Source of the DNA: Spirochaetaceae bacterium
GTDB lineage: Bacteria; Spirochaetota; Spirochaetia; B11-G9
DNA length: 13,145 nucleotides
Direction of reading: 5' to 3'
Assembly: GCA_030600745.1 (NCBI GenBank)
Contig: JAUVLL010000048.1
Coordinates: forward strand, 1-13,145
Positions 7,171-13,145 of this stretch are shown here, in pieces (position 1 is the stretch's first letter; the number at the start of each line of letters is the position of its first letter). The notes below the pieces were generated by a model that saw only the letters and a list, made by a program, of their open reading frames with translations, did not search any database and was not told the DNA's origin. The position numbers and the translations under genes are program-made.

Positions 7171-8852
7171 TTTACTGTCCCGGGAATACGAATTGTTACC
7201 TTTGTTCCCCGTCCTTTCTTACTGTCAATAGAAAGACCGTACTTATCTCCATATTTTGTAATAAGTCTCTTATTGATATTGTTTAGAGCAATGGATTCAT
7301 TGTTATTATTTTCAAGCAAAGTTTTTAATTGACCTTCATCCATTCCTACACCATTATCTTCTACGGTAAGAGTCATCTTTCTCTTATCTTCTTTTGCCTC
7401 TACAAGAATCTCTCCTCCATCTCTCTTTACCATTACTCCGTGCTTAACAGCATTCTCAACCAGAGGCTGCAAGAGGAATGGTGGTATATAAAAATCCAGA
7501 GAAGATGGAATTTTAAATACAACTTTCAACTTGTCTCCGAATCGTGCCTTTTCTATTTCAAGATAAGCCCGAATATGTTCAATTTCCTGATGAATACTTA
7601 CCTCCGTTTTTTCTACCTGAAAACTATTCCGAAAAAACAGGCTCAAATTCTGAAGGAGTGTTCTGGCTGCCTCCGGATCTGTTCTGACCAGAGATACAAT
7701 AGTATTTAGTGCATTAAATAGAAAATGAGGATTTATTTGGGCCTGAAGTGCCTTTAATTCAGCTCTGTCCAACAACTTTGCCTGTTCTTCAATCATATGA
7801 AGTTCAATTTGTGTGGAAAATAATGACCCAAGACCCTTTGCAAGATTTATATCAACAAGAGAAATAGCATTTTTAGACTCTCTGTAAAGCTTGAGGGTTC
7901 CTATTACATCATCTCCCTGTAGTAAGGGAATTACTACAGCAGACTGCAATCTGCAATGCAGGTTTGAACATCGAATCTGTTCCCTGGAGTTAGCAATCTG
8001 CAGCTTATGGGACTTTATAGCCTTATGAGTAAGATCTGTCTGAAAAGCTCCTCCTACCGGATGATGAGCTGATCCTTCACCAATATGGGCAAGTATAGAG
8101 TCTTCATCTGTAAAGGCTACTGCAGACAAATCTGTGTTTTCCAGAATAATCTTCGCAGTTACCTGAGCTGTTTCCAGATTAAAACCATGCCTGAAATGCT
8201 GAATAGTTTTACTGGCAATACGAAGAACAATCTCCGCCTGGTTTGCAGCAACTCTATCCTCCTCTTTTCTGATACTATTGATTATGGCAATAAAAATTCC
8301 AATTGCTATGGCATTTGCACCTATCATGGGGACAGCAATAATTAATACAAGGCTTAGAGCTTCATCAAAGGGTTTTACAATAAGCAGAATTATCAGCATC
8401 TGCATAACTTCCGCTGCAGCACCCGCAGCCATAGAAAAAAACAACTTTTCTTCAACCCTTTCCAATCGTCTTCGTAGGAAACCACCCAGCAGCCCTTCCA
8501 GAATAGTGGAAAGCATACAGGCGAAAGAAGTGAAACCGCCAATATCAATAGTCCATCTATGAAAGCCTGCTATCATCCCCGCTAACAAACCCGCAACCGG
8601 CCCTCCAATAAGACCTGCAACAAATACCCCTACAACTCTTGAATTAGCAATAGCTCCATGAACAGGCACCCCCATATAGGTACCCACAATGCCCAAAGCA
8701 CCGAAGAGAATAACTATCAATATCAGATCCCCGCGCCTCTTTTTCTGTCGAATCAATATACGTCTTATGGTTCGTGATTGAGATATGGCAAAAGCAAAAA
8801 TTGCTATAAGTCCTGCCTGGTTAACAAGTGTTTTGAGGATTTGAATCATCAT
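7167..8852 (-). CDS. LytS/BtsS-type sensor histidine kinase, probable pyruvate receptor
   Basis: A 561-residue kinase with the LytS layout. Residues 1-195 form a multi-helix 5TMR_LYT sensor containing the family block NSRVVGVFVAGLIGGP (70-85) and AGFHRW (95-100). Residues ~205-350 form a GAF domain. A His_kinase domain follows with NPHFLFN (phosphoacceptor His376), then an HATPase_c domain with LVENAVKHG (N-box) and DNGVGM (G-box). Arg72, Arg99, Cys112 and Ser115 resemble the Arg72, Arg99, Cys110 and Ser113 that I recall as pyruvate ligands of E. coli BtsS. Pyruvate sensing is thus a reasoned inference. The kinase most likely phosphorylates the overlapping LytTR regulator and controls the CstA-type gene. 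Tandem ATGs (8852, 8849) are possible starts; no good ribosome binding site is visible ahead of either. It is divergent from the ECF operon. Confidence 0.9.
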   Translation of the reverse strand: MMIQILKTLVNQAGLIAIFAFAISQSRTIRRILIRQKKRRGDLILIVILFGALGIVGTYMGVPVHGAIANSRVVGVFVAGLIGGPVAGLLAGMIAGFHRWTIDIGGFTSFACMLSTILEGLLGGFLRRRLERVEEKLFFSMAAGAAAEVMQMLIILLIVKPFDEALSLVLIIAVPMIGANAIAIGIFIAIINSIRKEEDRVAANQAEIVLRIASKTIQHFRHGFNLETAQVTAKIILENTDLSAVAFTDEDSILAHIGEGSAHHPVGGAFQTDLTHKAIKSHKLQIANSREQIRCSNLHCRLQSAVVIPLLQGDDVIGTLKLYRESKNAISLVDINLAKGLGSLFSTQIELHMIEEQAKLLDRAELKALQAQINPHFLFNALNTIVSLVRTDPEAARTLLQNLSLFFRNSFQVEKTEVSIHQEIEHIRAYLEIEKARFGDKLKVVFKIPSSLDFYIPPFLLQPLVENAVKHGVMVKRDGGEILVEAKEDKRKMTLTVEDNGVGMDEGQLKTLLENNNNESIALNNINKRLITKYGDKYGLSIDSKKGRGTKVTIRIPGTVK

Positions 8853-8857
8853 ACATG

Positions 8858-8886
8858 ATTATGTTCCGGTATTTCGAAATCTGCAA
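8858..8886 (-). promoter_or_regulatory. Possible promoter abutting the kinase start
   Basis: On the minus strand TTGCAG (8886-8881, a poor -35) is followed after 17 bp by CATAAT (8863-8858). Transcription would begin at about 8852-8849, practically at the tandem ATGs. There is no Shine-Dalgarno sequence in between. If real, the kinase mRNA would be leaderless or nearly so. Confidence 0.3.
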
Positions 8887-8913
8887 GAGTTTGTTTACTT
8901 TTTTAGCTTTTAT

Positions 8914-8941
8914 GGAACCTTTTTCAATAATGAACGTCTAA
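8914..8941 (+). promoter_or_regulatory. Candidate ECF-sigma promoter of the sensor/sigma/anti-sigma operon
   Basis: GGAACC (8914-8919) and CGTCTAA (8935-8941) lie with 16 bp between GGAAC and CGTC. This fits the general ECF pattern (AAC-containing -35, 16-17 bp, CGTC-type -10) and is close to the sigma-E class. Transcription would start near 8947, leaving a leader of about 18 bases with AAGGAG before the ATG at 8965. The operon encodes an ECF sigma factor, so autoregulation is the simplest reading. I found no second copy of this motif pair in the other intergenic gaps of the window. Confidence 0.65.
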
Positions 8942-8964
8942 TAGATAAATCAAGGAGAGAAACT

Positions 8965-9441
8965 ATGAAAAAACTTTTATTTATTTTGATAATTCTGGTT
9001 ATAACTGCATCATCTGTATTTACCCAGAATATTTTTGATCCCAGATTACTGACACAGATAGGTTTGAGCACCGAAGAAATTGAGGAAATCCAGGAAATAC
9101 AATATCAGGCAGAGAAAGAAATCAGGGAAGCCAATGTAGAAATGAATATTCTAAAGGCCCAGCTGGAAAAGATACTTCTCAATGAGGACCCGAACATGCA
9201 GCAGGTACGGAAAACTATAGAGGAAACTCTAAAATGGAGAATCCAGACTGAAATAGCAAATGTGGAAGCACGTATTAAAATTAGAAAGAAGATGGGTAGT
9301 GAAAACTGGGAAAAAATGCTAAGACTAAAAAAACAGATCCAACAAAGAATTCAGAATAATACACTTATTCAAAGACAGGCAGCGCCTAATGCAGGAACAG
9401 GTCAGAATAATAATGCCGGAAATGCACGTCCCGGAAACTAA
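8965..9441 (+). CDS. Exported Spy/CpxP/CnrX-like helical protein, likely stress sensor of the ECF operon
   Basis: A 158-residue protein with an N-terminal export signal (MKKLLFILIILVITASS, cleavage probably near residue 20-22) and an almost fully helical mature part. The pattern GLSTEEIEEIQEIQ (33-46), a long charged helix, the hinge LLNEDPN (71-77) and two more helices matches the LTXXQ/Spy-CpxP and periplasmic metal-sensor (CnrX) fold. The tail (about 138-158) is low-complexity Ala/Asn/Gly/Pro. It contains no His and no Cys, so a CnrX-like metal site with His ligands is absent; Met and Glu/Asp are the only candidate ligands. AAGGAG sits 7 bases ahead of the ATG. As first gene of an operon with an ECF sigma and a membrane anti-sigma factor, it probably acts in the periplasm to tune anti-sigma activity, or as a Spy-like chaperone induced by the sigma factor. 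Confidence 0.75.
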   Translation: MKKLLFILIILVITASSVFTQNIFDPRLLTQIGLSTEEIEEIQEIQYQAEKEIREANVEMNILKAQLEKILLNEDPNMQQVRKTIEETLKWRIQTEIANVEARIKIRKKMGSENWEKMLRLKKQIQQRIQNNTLIQRQAAPNAGTGQNNNAGNARPGN

Positions 9442-10006
9442 AGAGACAGAAGAACTGTCTGACGAAATTTGTATTTTAAGATTTTGCGAACAAAATGACG
9501 AGGCGGCATTTGACTGCCTCGTTAAACGTTACAGCAGATCAATTAGACGTATCATTTTTACAGTTATACGCGAACCTGAGGAAGATATTGAAGATCTGGG
9601 GCAGGAAATATTACTGTCTCTTTACAGAAATCTTCCAAAGTTTTCATTCCGGTCCAGTTTCAAAACATACCTATTCCGGATGTGCAGAAACAAGGCCATA
9701 GATTTTACCCGAAAGAGGAAACGTTTATTCAAAGTAGACGAAAGGGCAAGAAATTATCTGGAAACGATTAACAATAGTACACCTGAAACGATTTATATCA
9801 GGCAATCTGAAAGAGATGAAGTAATGAAGGTTATTTTTAAACTGAAAGAAAAAGAACGCAGTCTTATTATTATGAAGGATGTGGAAAACTTAAGTATTGC
9901 TGAAATTGCAGCGGTTTTCAAAAAGCCGGTCGGAACTGTAAAATCACGGCTTCACAGAGCAAGAAAGAAAGCAGCAGAAAAAATACTGAAGGCAGGAATA
10001 CAATGA
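9413..10006 (+). CDS. ECF-type RNA polymerase sigma factor
   Basis: A sigma-70 family factor of ECF size (about 197 residues from 9413). Region 2 (roughly residues 28-102) contains DEAAFDCLVKRYSRSIRR, DIEDLGQEILLSLYRNLPKF and FKTYLFRMCRNKAIDFTRKR, the core-binding and -10-reading parts. After a short linker, region 4 (about 132-192) ends in a helix-turn-helix LSIAEIAAVFKKPVGTVKSRLHRAR that reads the -35 element. The start is uncertain: ATGs lie at 9389, 9413 and 9422, all overlapping the end of the sensor gene (53, 29 or 20 bases). I chose 9413, with an AGG about 11 bases upstream, but 9422 is equally possible. The gene overlaps the anti-sigma gene by ATGA at its other end. It most likely transcribes its own operon from the promoter at 8914-8941. 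Confidence 0.9.
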   Translation: MPEMHVPETKETEELSDEICILRFCEQNDEAAFDCLVKRYSRSIRRIIFTVIREPEEDIEDLGQEILLSLYRNLPKFSFRSSFKTYLFRMCRNKAIDFTRKRKRLFKVDERARNYLETINNSTPETIYIRQSERDEVMKVIFKLKEKERSLIIMKDVENLSIAEIAAVFKKPVGTVKSRLHRARKKAAEKILKAGIQ

Positions 10007-10437
10007 TAGATTATCTGGATTTAGCTCAGAATTTTATAGATAGTGACAGATCTGTTCCCAATGAAATACTCCAGCATTTGAACTTTAAAGAGCAACAGAT
10101 TGTTACAAATATAGGGAAAATAAAAAATCGTGTAAAAACAGAAATAGACCGCTCCCTGCCGGACAAAACTCTAAACATTGTGAAACAATCAGATTCCAGT
10201 AAAAAAAGATACAAATTTGATCTTAAAATACTCTATGCCGCTGCAGCGTTGTTAGCTGTAGTTATATATTTCCCAATATCACAATCAATTGAAACAAAAA
10301 CACTCTTAAAAGAAGAAACAGCCAGATTTGTGAATCAATTATTTCTTGAAGATGGAGATGAAGAAACCTATATACTTGCAGATCTCGGAATTACAGTCGA
10401 TTGGTTTGACAGCAGTATAATACAGGATTTCCGGTAG
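10003..10437 (+). CDS. Single-pass membrane anti-sigma factor (predicted from context)
   Basis: A 144-residue protein whose ATG overlaps the sigma factor's TGA (ATGA), with AGGA five bases upstream. Residues 1-70 are charged and helical, with no Zn-binding HxxxCxxC motif. One membrane helix follows basic residues at about 75-93. The remaining ~50 residues would be periplasmic and end in an acidic, aromatic stretch. This topology, and its position right after an ECF sigma gene, is that of a CnrY-like or otherwise minimal anti-sigma factor: the N-terminal part would bind the sigma factor in the cytoplasm and the outer part would receive the signal, perhaps from the Spy-like protein. I recognise no named family motif, so the role rests on topology and operon position. 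It ends 17 bases before the convergent phosphatase gene; no clear terminator is visible between them. Confidence 0.7.
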   Translation: MIDYLDLAQNFIDSDRSVPNEILQHLNFKEQQIVTNIGKIKNRVKTEIDRSLPDKTLNIVKQSDSSKKRYKFDLKILYAAAALLAVVIYFPISQSIETKTLLKEETARFVNQLFLEDGDEETYILADLGITVDWFDSSIIQDFR

Positions 10438-10454
10438 AGACCTGAGGGCAGCTA

Positions 10455-12572
10455 CTATACCCTTTTTACAACTATAAGGGTTTGATCGTCATCCAGATCC
10501 TGAGAACCTTTGAATAATCTGATATCTCCCTCTACAATATTAACTATTTCATCTGCAGATTTATCGTTATTATCACCGATAAGTTTTTTCAGTCTATCCA
10601 GTGTATACAAGCTGCCATCCCCCCCCTTTGTTTCAGGCAATCCATCTGTATATAAAACAAAAATATCATCTTTATTCACTTTTATTTCTTTTTTATTGTA
10701 GGTTTCATTTACTTCAACACCAACAGGAAGACCATTTGTATCAATCTGAACAAAATCTCCCTCTTTCTGATTAAAATGAAGCAGAGGACTGTGACCGGCA
10801 TTGGAAAAACTAATCAGGTCAGATTCCTCATTTATTACAGTAACACTCAAAGTAGCATACTGTTCTGTGCCAATTCTTCTTGTTAATCCCTTATTTAGTA
10901 CATTCAGTATATCTTCAGCATCTCTTTTGGGTGAAGATATAAAACGAATAACCGTCCTGATCATGACCATAAGAAGAGAAGCCGGAACACCCTTCCCGAC
11001 AACATCACAAATAACTAAAGCAATTTTATTATTATTAAGTCGGTAAATATCATAGTAATCGCCGCTCATAGCACGGGCTGATTCAGTATAGACCCCGATA
11101 CTATAGTCTTTTATCTCAGGAATTTTTCGAGGAAGAAGATTCCTCTGGATATCCGAGGCAATCATGAGCTCTCTCTGCATCTGACGTCGCTGAACAGCTT
11201 CCGTAAAGTTATACATATTATCAATTGTCAGTGCTGCATAGTCACCAAAGGTTTTCATATTGGTGAACTCCATATCTGTAAAAGCCATATCTTCTGAAGT
11301 CTTTACAAGAACCACAGCTCCTAAAACCCTCTTCGATATTATAAGAGGTATTACAGCTATTGAATGAATATACTGTAAAGATCCCCTTAAATTATTCTGA
11401 GTAAGCATCTCATTATGTTCAATTTCCTTAAGGTAAACACCTTCTCCGGTTTTAATACTCTGGCCAATTATAGTATCACCAATGGCTATAGGATGTTTAT
11501 TAAGATATTCTGTTAGAGATTCTTTCGTTTTCAAAAATTCAGCCGGAACCGTAAATGGACATGGGAAAAAACTATTAAAACCAATAAGATCAATAAACTG
11601 CTGATCCTCATCAATCATATATACAGCACCTGCATCAGCAGTCGTGTTTTTAATAAATGAATCCAGAATATGATGCAAAGCACTATTTATATCTACACCC
11701 TCAGAAATGCTCTCTCCTATCTGAAGCATAAACTCCAGGATAGAATCCAGCTTTTTCCACAATTCACCTTTGAAAGTATTATAATGATTTGAAAGCTCCT
11801 CAAATTCATCTCCGGATTTAATTTCAAGGTTTTTTGAAAAATCTCCCTTTGTAAGAATCTGAACAGCACTTTCAACTATTCCAATCCGGCCGGAAATTCT
11901 TCTTCCAGTAATATTTATTACAAGCATGGATAGAATAATTGTTAATATTACAATAATCAAAACAATTTGGAGACTATTATGAATATATGCTTCTGCCTGG
12001 GATCTAAGCCCAAGGCTGAAATTATTCAGCCTCACTGTAAATTCTTCTGTGTTTTCCTCAACATTATCTCTATAGTTTATTAATGAAAATATAGAACCTG
12101 TAAGATCTTTATTATCAGTTCCCTTCGAGTAATATGCCTGCATAATCCCAACAGAACCCAGTTCTTCTTCCAATCCTCTTGATATCATTGAGTCAAGATG
12201 TTTTAAAACCGGTTGAATTTGCCATTCACTTGCCTGTTTCCACCAACCTTCAACAGCAGCAAGTTCATTTAACCTTTTTTTACCAAGTATTTTAACTGCT
12301 TTTGATTCTTTTAATAAATCCAGCTCTACCTCGAATTGCAGGATTGATTCATTCCAGTCATTTTTTAGGTCAGATAGTTTTTTTGCACTGGTCAGAAGTC
12401 CCTCGGTCTGGATGCTGAAGCGTGCAAGACTGGAAACTACTCTCTCCGCCTGATATTCCATATTTTTAATACGTAGCATCGAATTCAGAAAAAAGAGGGA
12501 GATAGAAATAGCTATAAAAAATCCAAGCGCCATTGTCAGTTCTACAACTGAGAGTTTAAATCGTATCTTCAT
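10455..12572 (-). CDS. RsbU-like PP2C phosphatase with membrane sensor, HAMP and GAF domains
   Basis: A 705-residue membrane signalling protein. Order: TM helix (about 10-32), helical extracytoplasmic domain (33-199), TM helix (200-221), HAMP (222-275, with GDEFEELSNHYN), GAF (about 285-455), a coiled linker with RELMIASDIQRNLLP (467-481), and a PP2C/SpoIIE phosphatase domain (485-705). Metal-binding acids are intact: SGDYYD (Asp505, Asp508), CDVVGKG (Asp523), TDG (Asp643) and DDDQT (694-698). Such proteins dephosphorylate STAS anti-anti-sigma factors and so start partner switching, but no STAS or RsbW-like gene lies in the window. The start is the ATG at 12572; no Shine-Dalgarno sequence precedes it, and a strong -10 lies only 8 bases upstream, suggesting a leaderless transcript. 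It converges on the ECF operon; a functional link to that sigma factor is possible but not shown. Confidence 0.9.
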   Translation of the reverse strand: MKIRFKLSVVELTMALGFFIAISISLFFLNSMLRIKNMEYQAERVVSSLARFSIQTEGLLTSAKKLSDLKNDWNESILQFEVELDLLKESKAVKILGKKRLNELAAVEGWWKQASEWQIQPVLKHLDSMISRGLEEELGSVGIMQAYYSKGTDNKDLTGSIFSLINYRDNVEENTEEFTVRLNNFSLGLRSQAEAYIHNSLQIVLIIVILTIILSMLVINITGRRISGRIGIVESAVQILTKGDFSKNLEIKSGDEFEELSNHYNTFKGELWKKLDSILEFMLQIGESISEGVDINSALHHILDSFIKNTTADAGAVYMIDEDQQFIDLIGFNSFFPCPFTVPAEFLKTKESLTEYLNKHPIAIGDTIIGQSIKTGEGVYLKEIEHNEMLTQNNLRGSLQYIHSIAVIPLIISKRVLGAVVLVKTSEDMAFTDMEFTNMKTFGDYAALTIDNMYNFTEAVQRRQMQRELMIASDIQRNLLPRKIPEIKDYSIGVYTESARAMSGDYYDIYRLNNNKIALVICDVVGKGVPASLLMVMIRTVIRFISSPKRDAEDILNVLNKGLTRRIGTEQYATLSVTVINEESDLISFSNAGHSPLLHFNQKEGDFVQIDTNGLPVGVEVNETYNKKEIKVNKDDIFVLYTDGLPETKGGDGSLYTLDRLKKLIGDNNDKSADEIVNIVEGDIRLFKGSQDLDDDQTLIVVKRV

Positions 12573-12580
12573 GATAAGCT

Positions 12581-12609
12581 ACTATAACATAGTTCTGTTA
12601 TCATAACAA
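12581..12609 (-). promoter_or_regulatory. Strong promoter abutting the phosphatase start codon
   Basis: On the minus strand TTGTTA (12609-12604) and TATAGT (12586-12581) are spaced by exactly 17 bp. The predicted start is near 12574, two bases ahead of the ATG at 12572. An inverted repeat ATAACA/TGTTAT with a 6-base centre covers the spacer and -10, and GTTAT-G-ATAAC overlaps the -35. These could be an operator. Confidence 0.55.
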
Positions 12610-12669
12610 TTATTAATAATTTTAAGGTTTTTGCGATGTACATTATGCTAATTCGTTTTTGACAATATT

Positions 12670-13107
12670 TTATCTGATTATGTTTACACTATCCCCTGCC
12701 CGGATAGTTCCTGTCTGCAGTACCCTGCAGAACCTTACATCCCGGGAAAGAGCACAACGTCTGCCGTCCTGAATGATTTTGCATTCAGGATAGCATTTTT
12801 TCCGTGGTTTACTTACAATAAAAACAGCTTCTCCCACCTGAAGTTCAGTATCTAATTTAAAATCATCCGCTTTAATCCCGCTGATTCGAATGGTTTCAAG
12901 GAATCTTTGGAAACAGAGTCCCGGAAACGGTTCTTCCGAAAGAGATTTTCTGCCTTCATCAAAAAAGACTGTTACCTGTTTAGTGGTTCCGACCTGGGAG
13001 TATGCATCACCCTCCAAACCAAAATTTTCCAGAAACATACCCTCTTCAACTTCAATACGTGGCTCTTTCCTAACTTTGCTTAAATATATTTTAGAAACTT
13101 CACCCAT
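12670..13107 (-). CDS. MOSC-domain protein, probable molybdenum-cofactor-related sulfur carrier
   Basis: A 145-residue stand-alone MOSC domain protein. It shows the family blocks GLEGDAY (30-36), FQRFLETIRISGI (66-78, equivalent to the R-F-x-E-N region), LQVGEAVFIVS (89-99) and TGTIRAGDSV (132-141). Four cysteines lie in the second half: Cys105, Cys109, Cys118 and Cys127. MOSC domains are thought to handle sulfur for molybdenum cofactor sulfuration or to reduce N-hydroxylated compounds; small single-domain members often lie with moa/mob genes. None is seen here, so the precise role stays open. The ATG at 13107 has AGGAG nine bases upstream. It is followed by a 97-base gap and then the phosphatase gene on the same strand; the phosphatase has its own promoter, so an operon is doubtful. 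Confidence 0.85.
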   Translation of the reverse strand: MGEVSKIYLSKVRKEPRIEVEEGMFLENFGLEGDAYSQVGTTKQVTVFFDEGRKSLSEEPFPGLCFQRFLETIRISGIKADDFKLDTELQVGEAVFIVSKPRKKCYPECKIIQDGRRCALSRDVRFCRVLQTGTIRAGDSVNIIR

Positions 13108-13145
13108 TATTTTAATCTCCTGATTATCATATCATCTCTTCCTCT

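Noticed and set aside
10459..10481. ACCCTT/AAGGGT inverted repeat at the end of the phosphatase gene as a terminator of the ECF operon
   Set aside because: Six pairs, an 11-base loop, no U-tract, and it lies inside the phosphatase coding sequence.
1..13145. CRISPR arrays, insertion sequences, tRNA or rRNA genes, phage genes
   Set aside because: No regularly spaced repeats, transposase-like frames, terminal inverted repeats or structural RNA genes were recognised by reading; no covariance search could be run.

Overview
The window is A+T-rich bacterial DNA (judged by eye) with compact gene packing, good AGGAG-type ribosome binding sites and many signalling proteins. The mix suggests an anaerobic or facultative bacterium with a spirochaete-like flavour: a LytS-type kinase beside CstA, a PAS-GGDEF-EAL protein, an RsbU-type phosphatase, lipoproteins and single-domain ArsA ATPases. 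No rRNA, tRNA or taxonomic marker is present, so this placement is a weak inference. I see no insertion sequence, CRISPR array, tRNA or phage gene.

Layout. (1) Positions 2-1423 (+) hold the 3' part of a PAS-GGDEF-EAL cyclic-di-GMP protein. It is closed by a bidirectional hairpin terminator shared with a small four-helix membrane protein on the minus strand (1453-1863). (2) A divergent promoter region (1864-1998) leads to a lipoprotein (1999-2787, +). The lipoprotein converges on a three-gene minus-strand cluster: membrane protein (4005-4493), small helical protein (3724-4005) and ArsA/Get3-like ATPase (2812-3714). (3) Upstream on the minus strand is a pyruvate sensing and uptake module: LytS/BtsS-type kinase (7167-8852), LytTR response regulator (6406-7170) and a CstA-family transporter (4576-6288). 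(4) Divergent from the kinase is a plus-strand operon: Spy/CpxP/CnrX-like exported protein (8965-9441), ECF sigma factor (9413-10006) and single-pass anti-sigma factor (10003-10437). It is preceded by a sequence that looks like an ECF-type promoter. (5) Converging on that operon is an RsbU-like HAMP-GAF-PP2C phosphatase (10455-12572, -), and upstream of it on the same strand is a MOSC-domain protein (12670-13107, -).

How the parts may work together. The kinase keeps an arginine/arginine/cysteine/serine pattern that resembles the pyruvate site reported for E. coli BtsS. With its regulator it most likely controls the adjacent cstA-type gene. The ECF operon looks like an autoregulated envelope-stress or metal-stress circuit, in which the exported protein senses, the membrane anti-sigma holds the sigma factor, and the sigma factor reads its own promoter. 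The ArsA cluster has no arsenic genes around it and probably does something other than arsenite export. The gaps between genes are all under 140 bases, and their promoters and hairpins are listed below.
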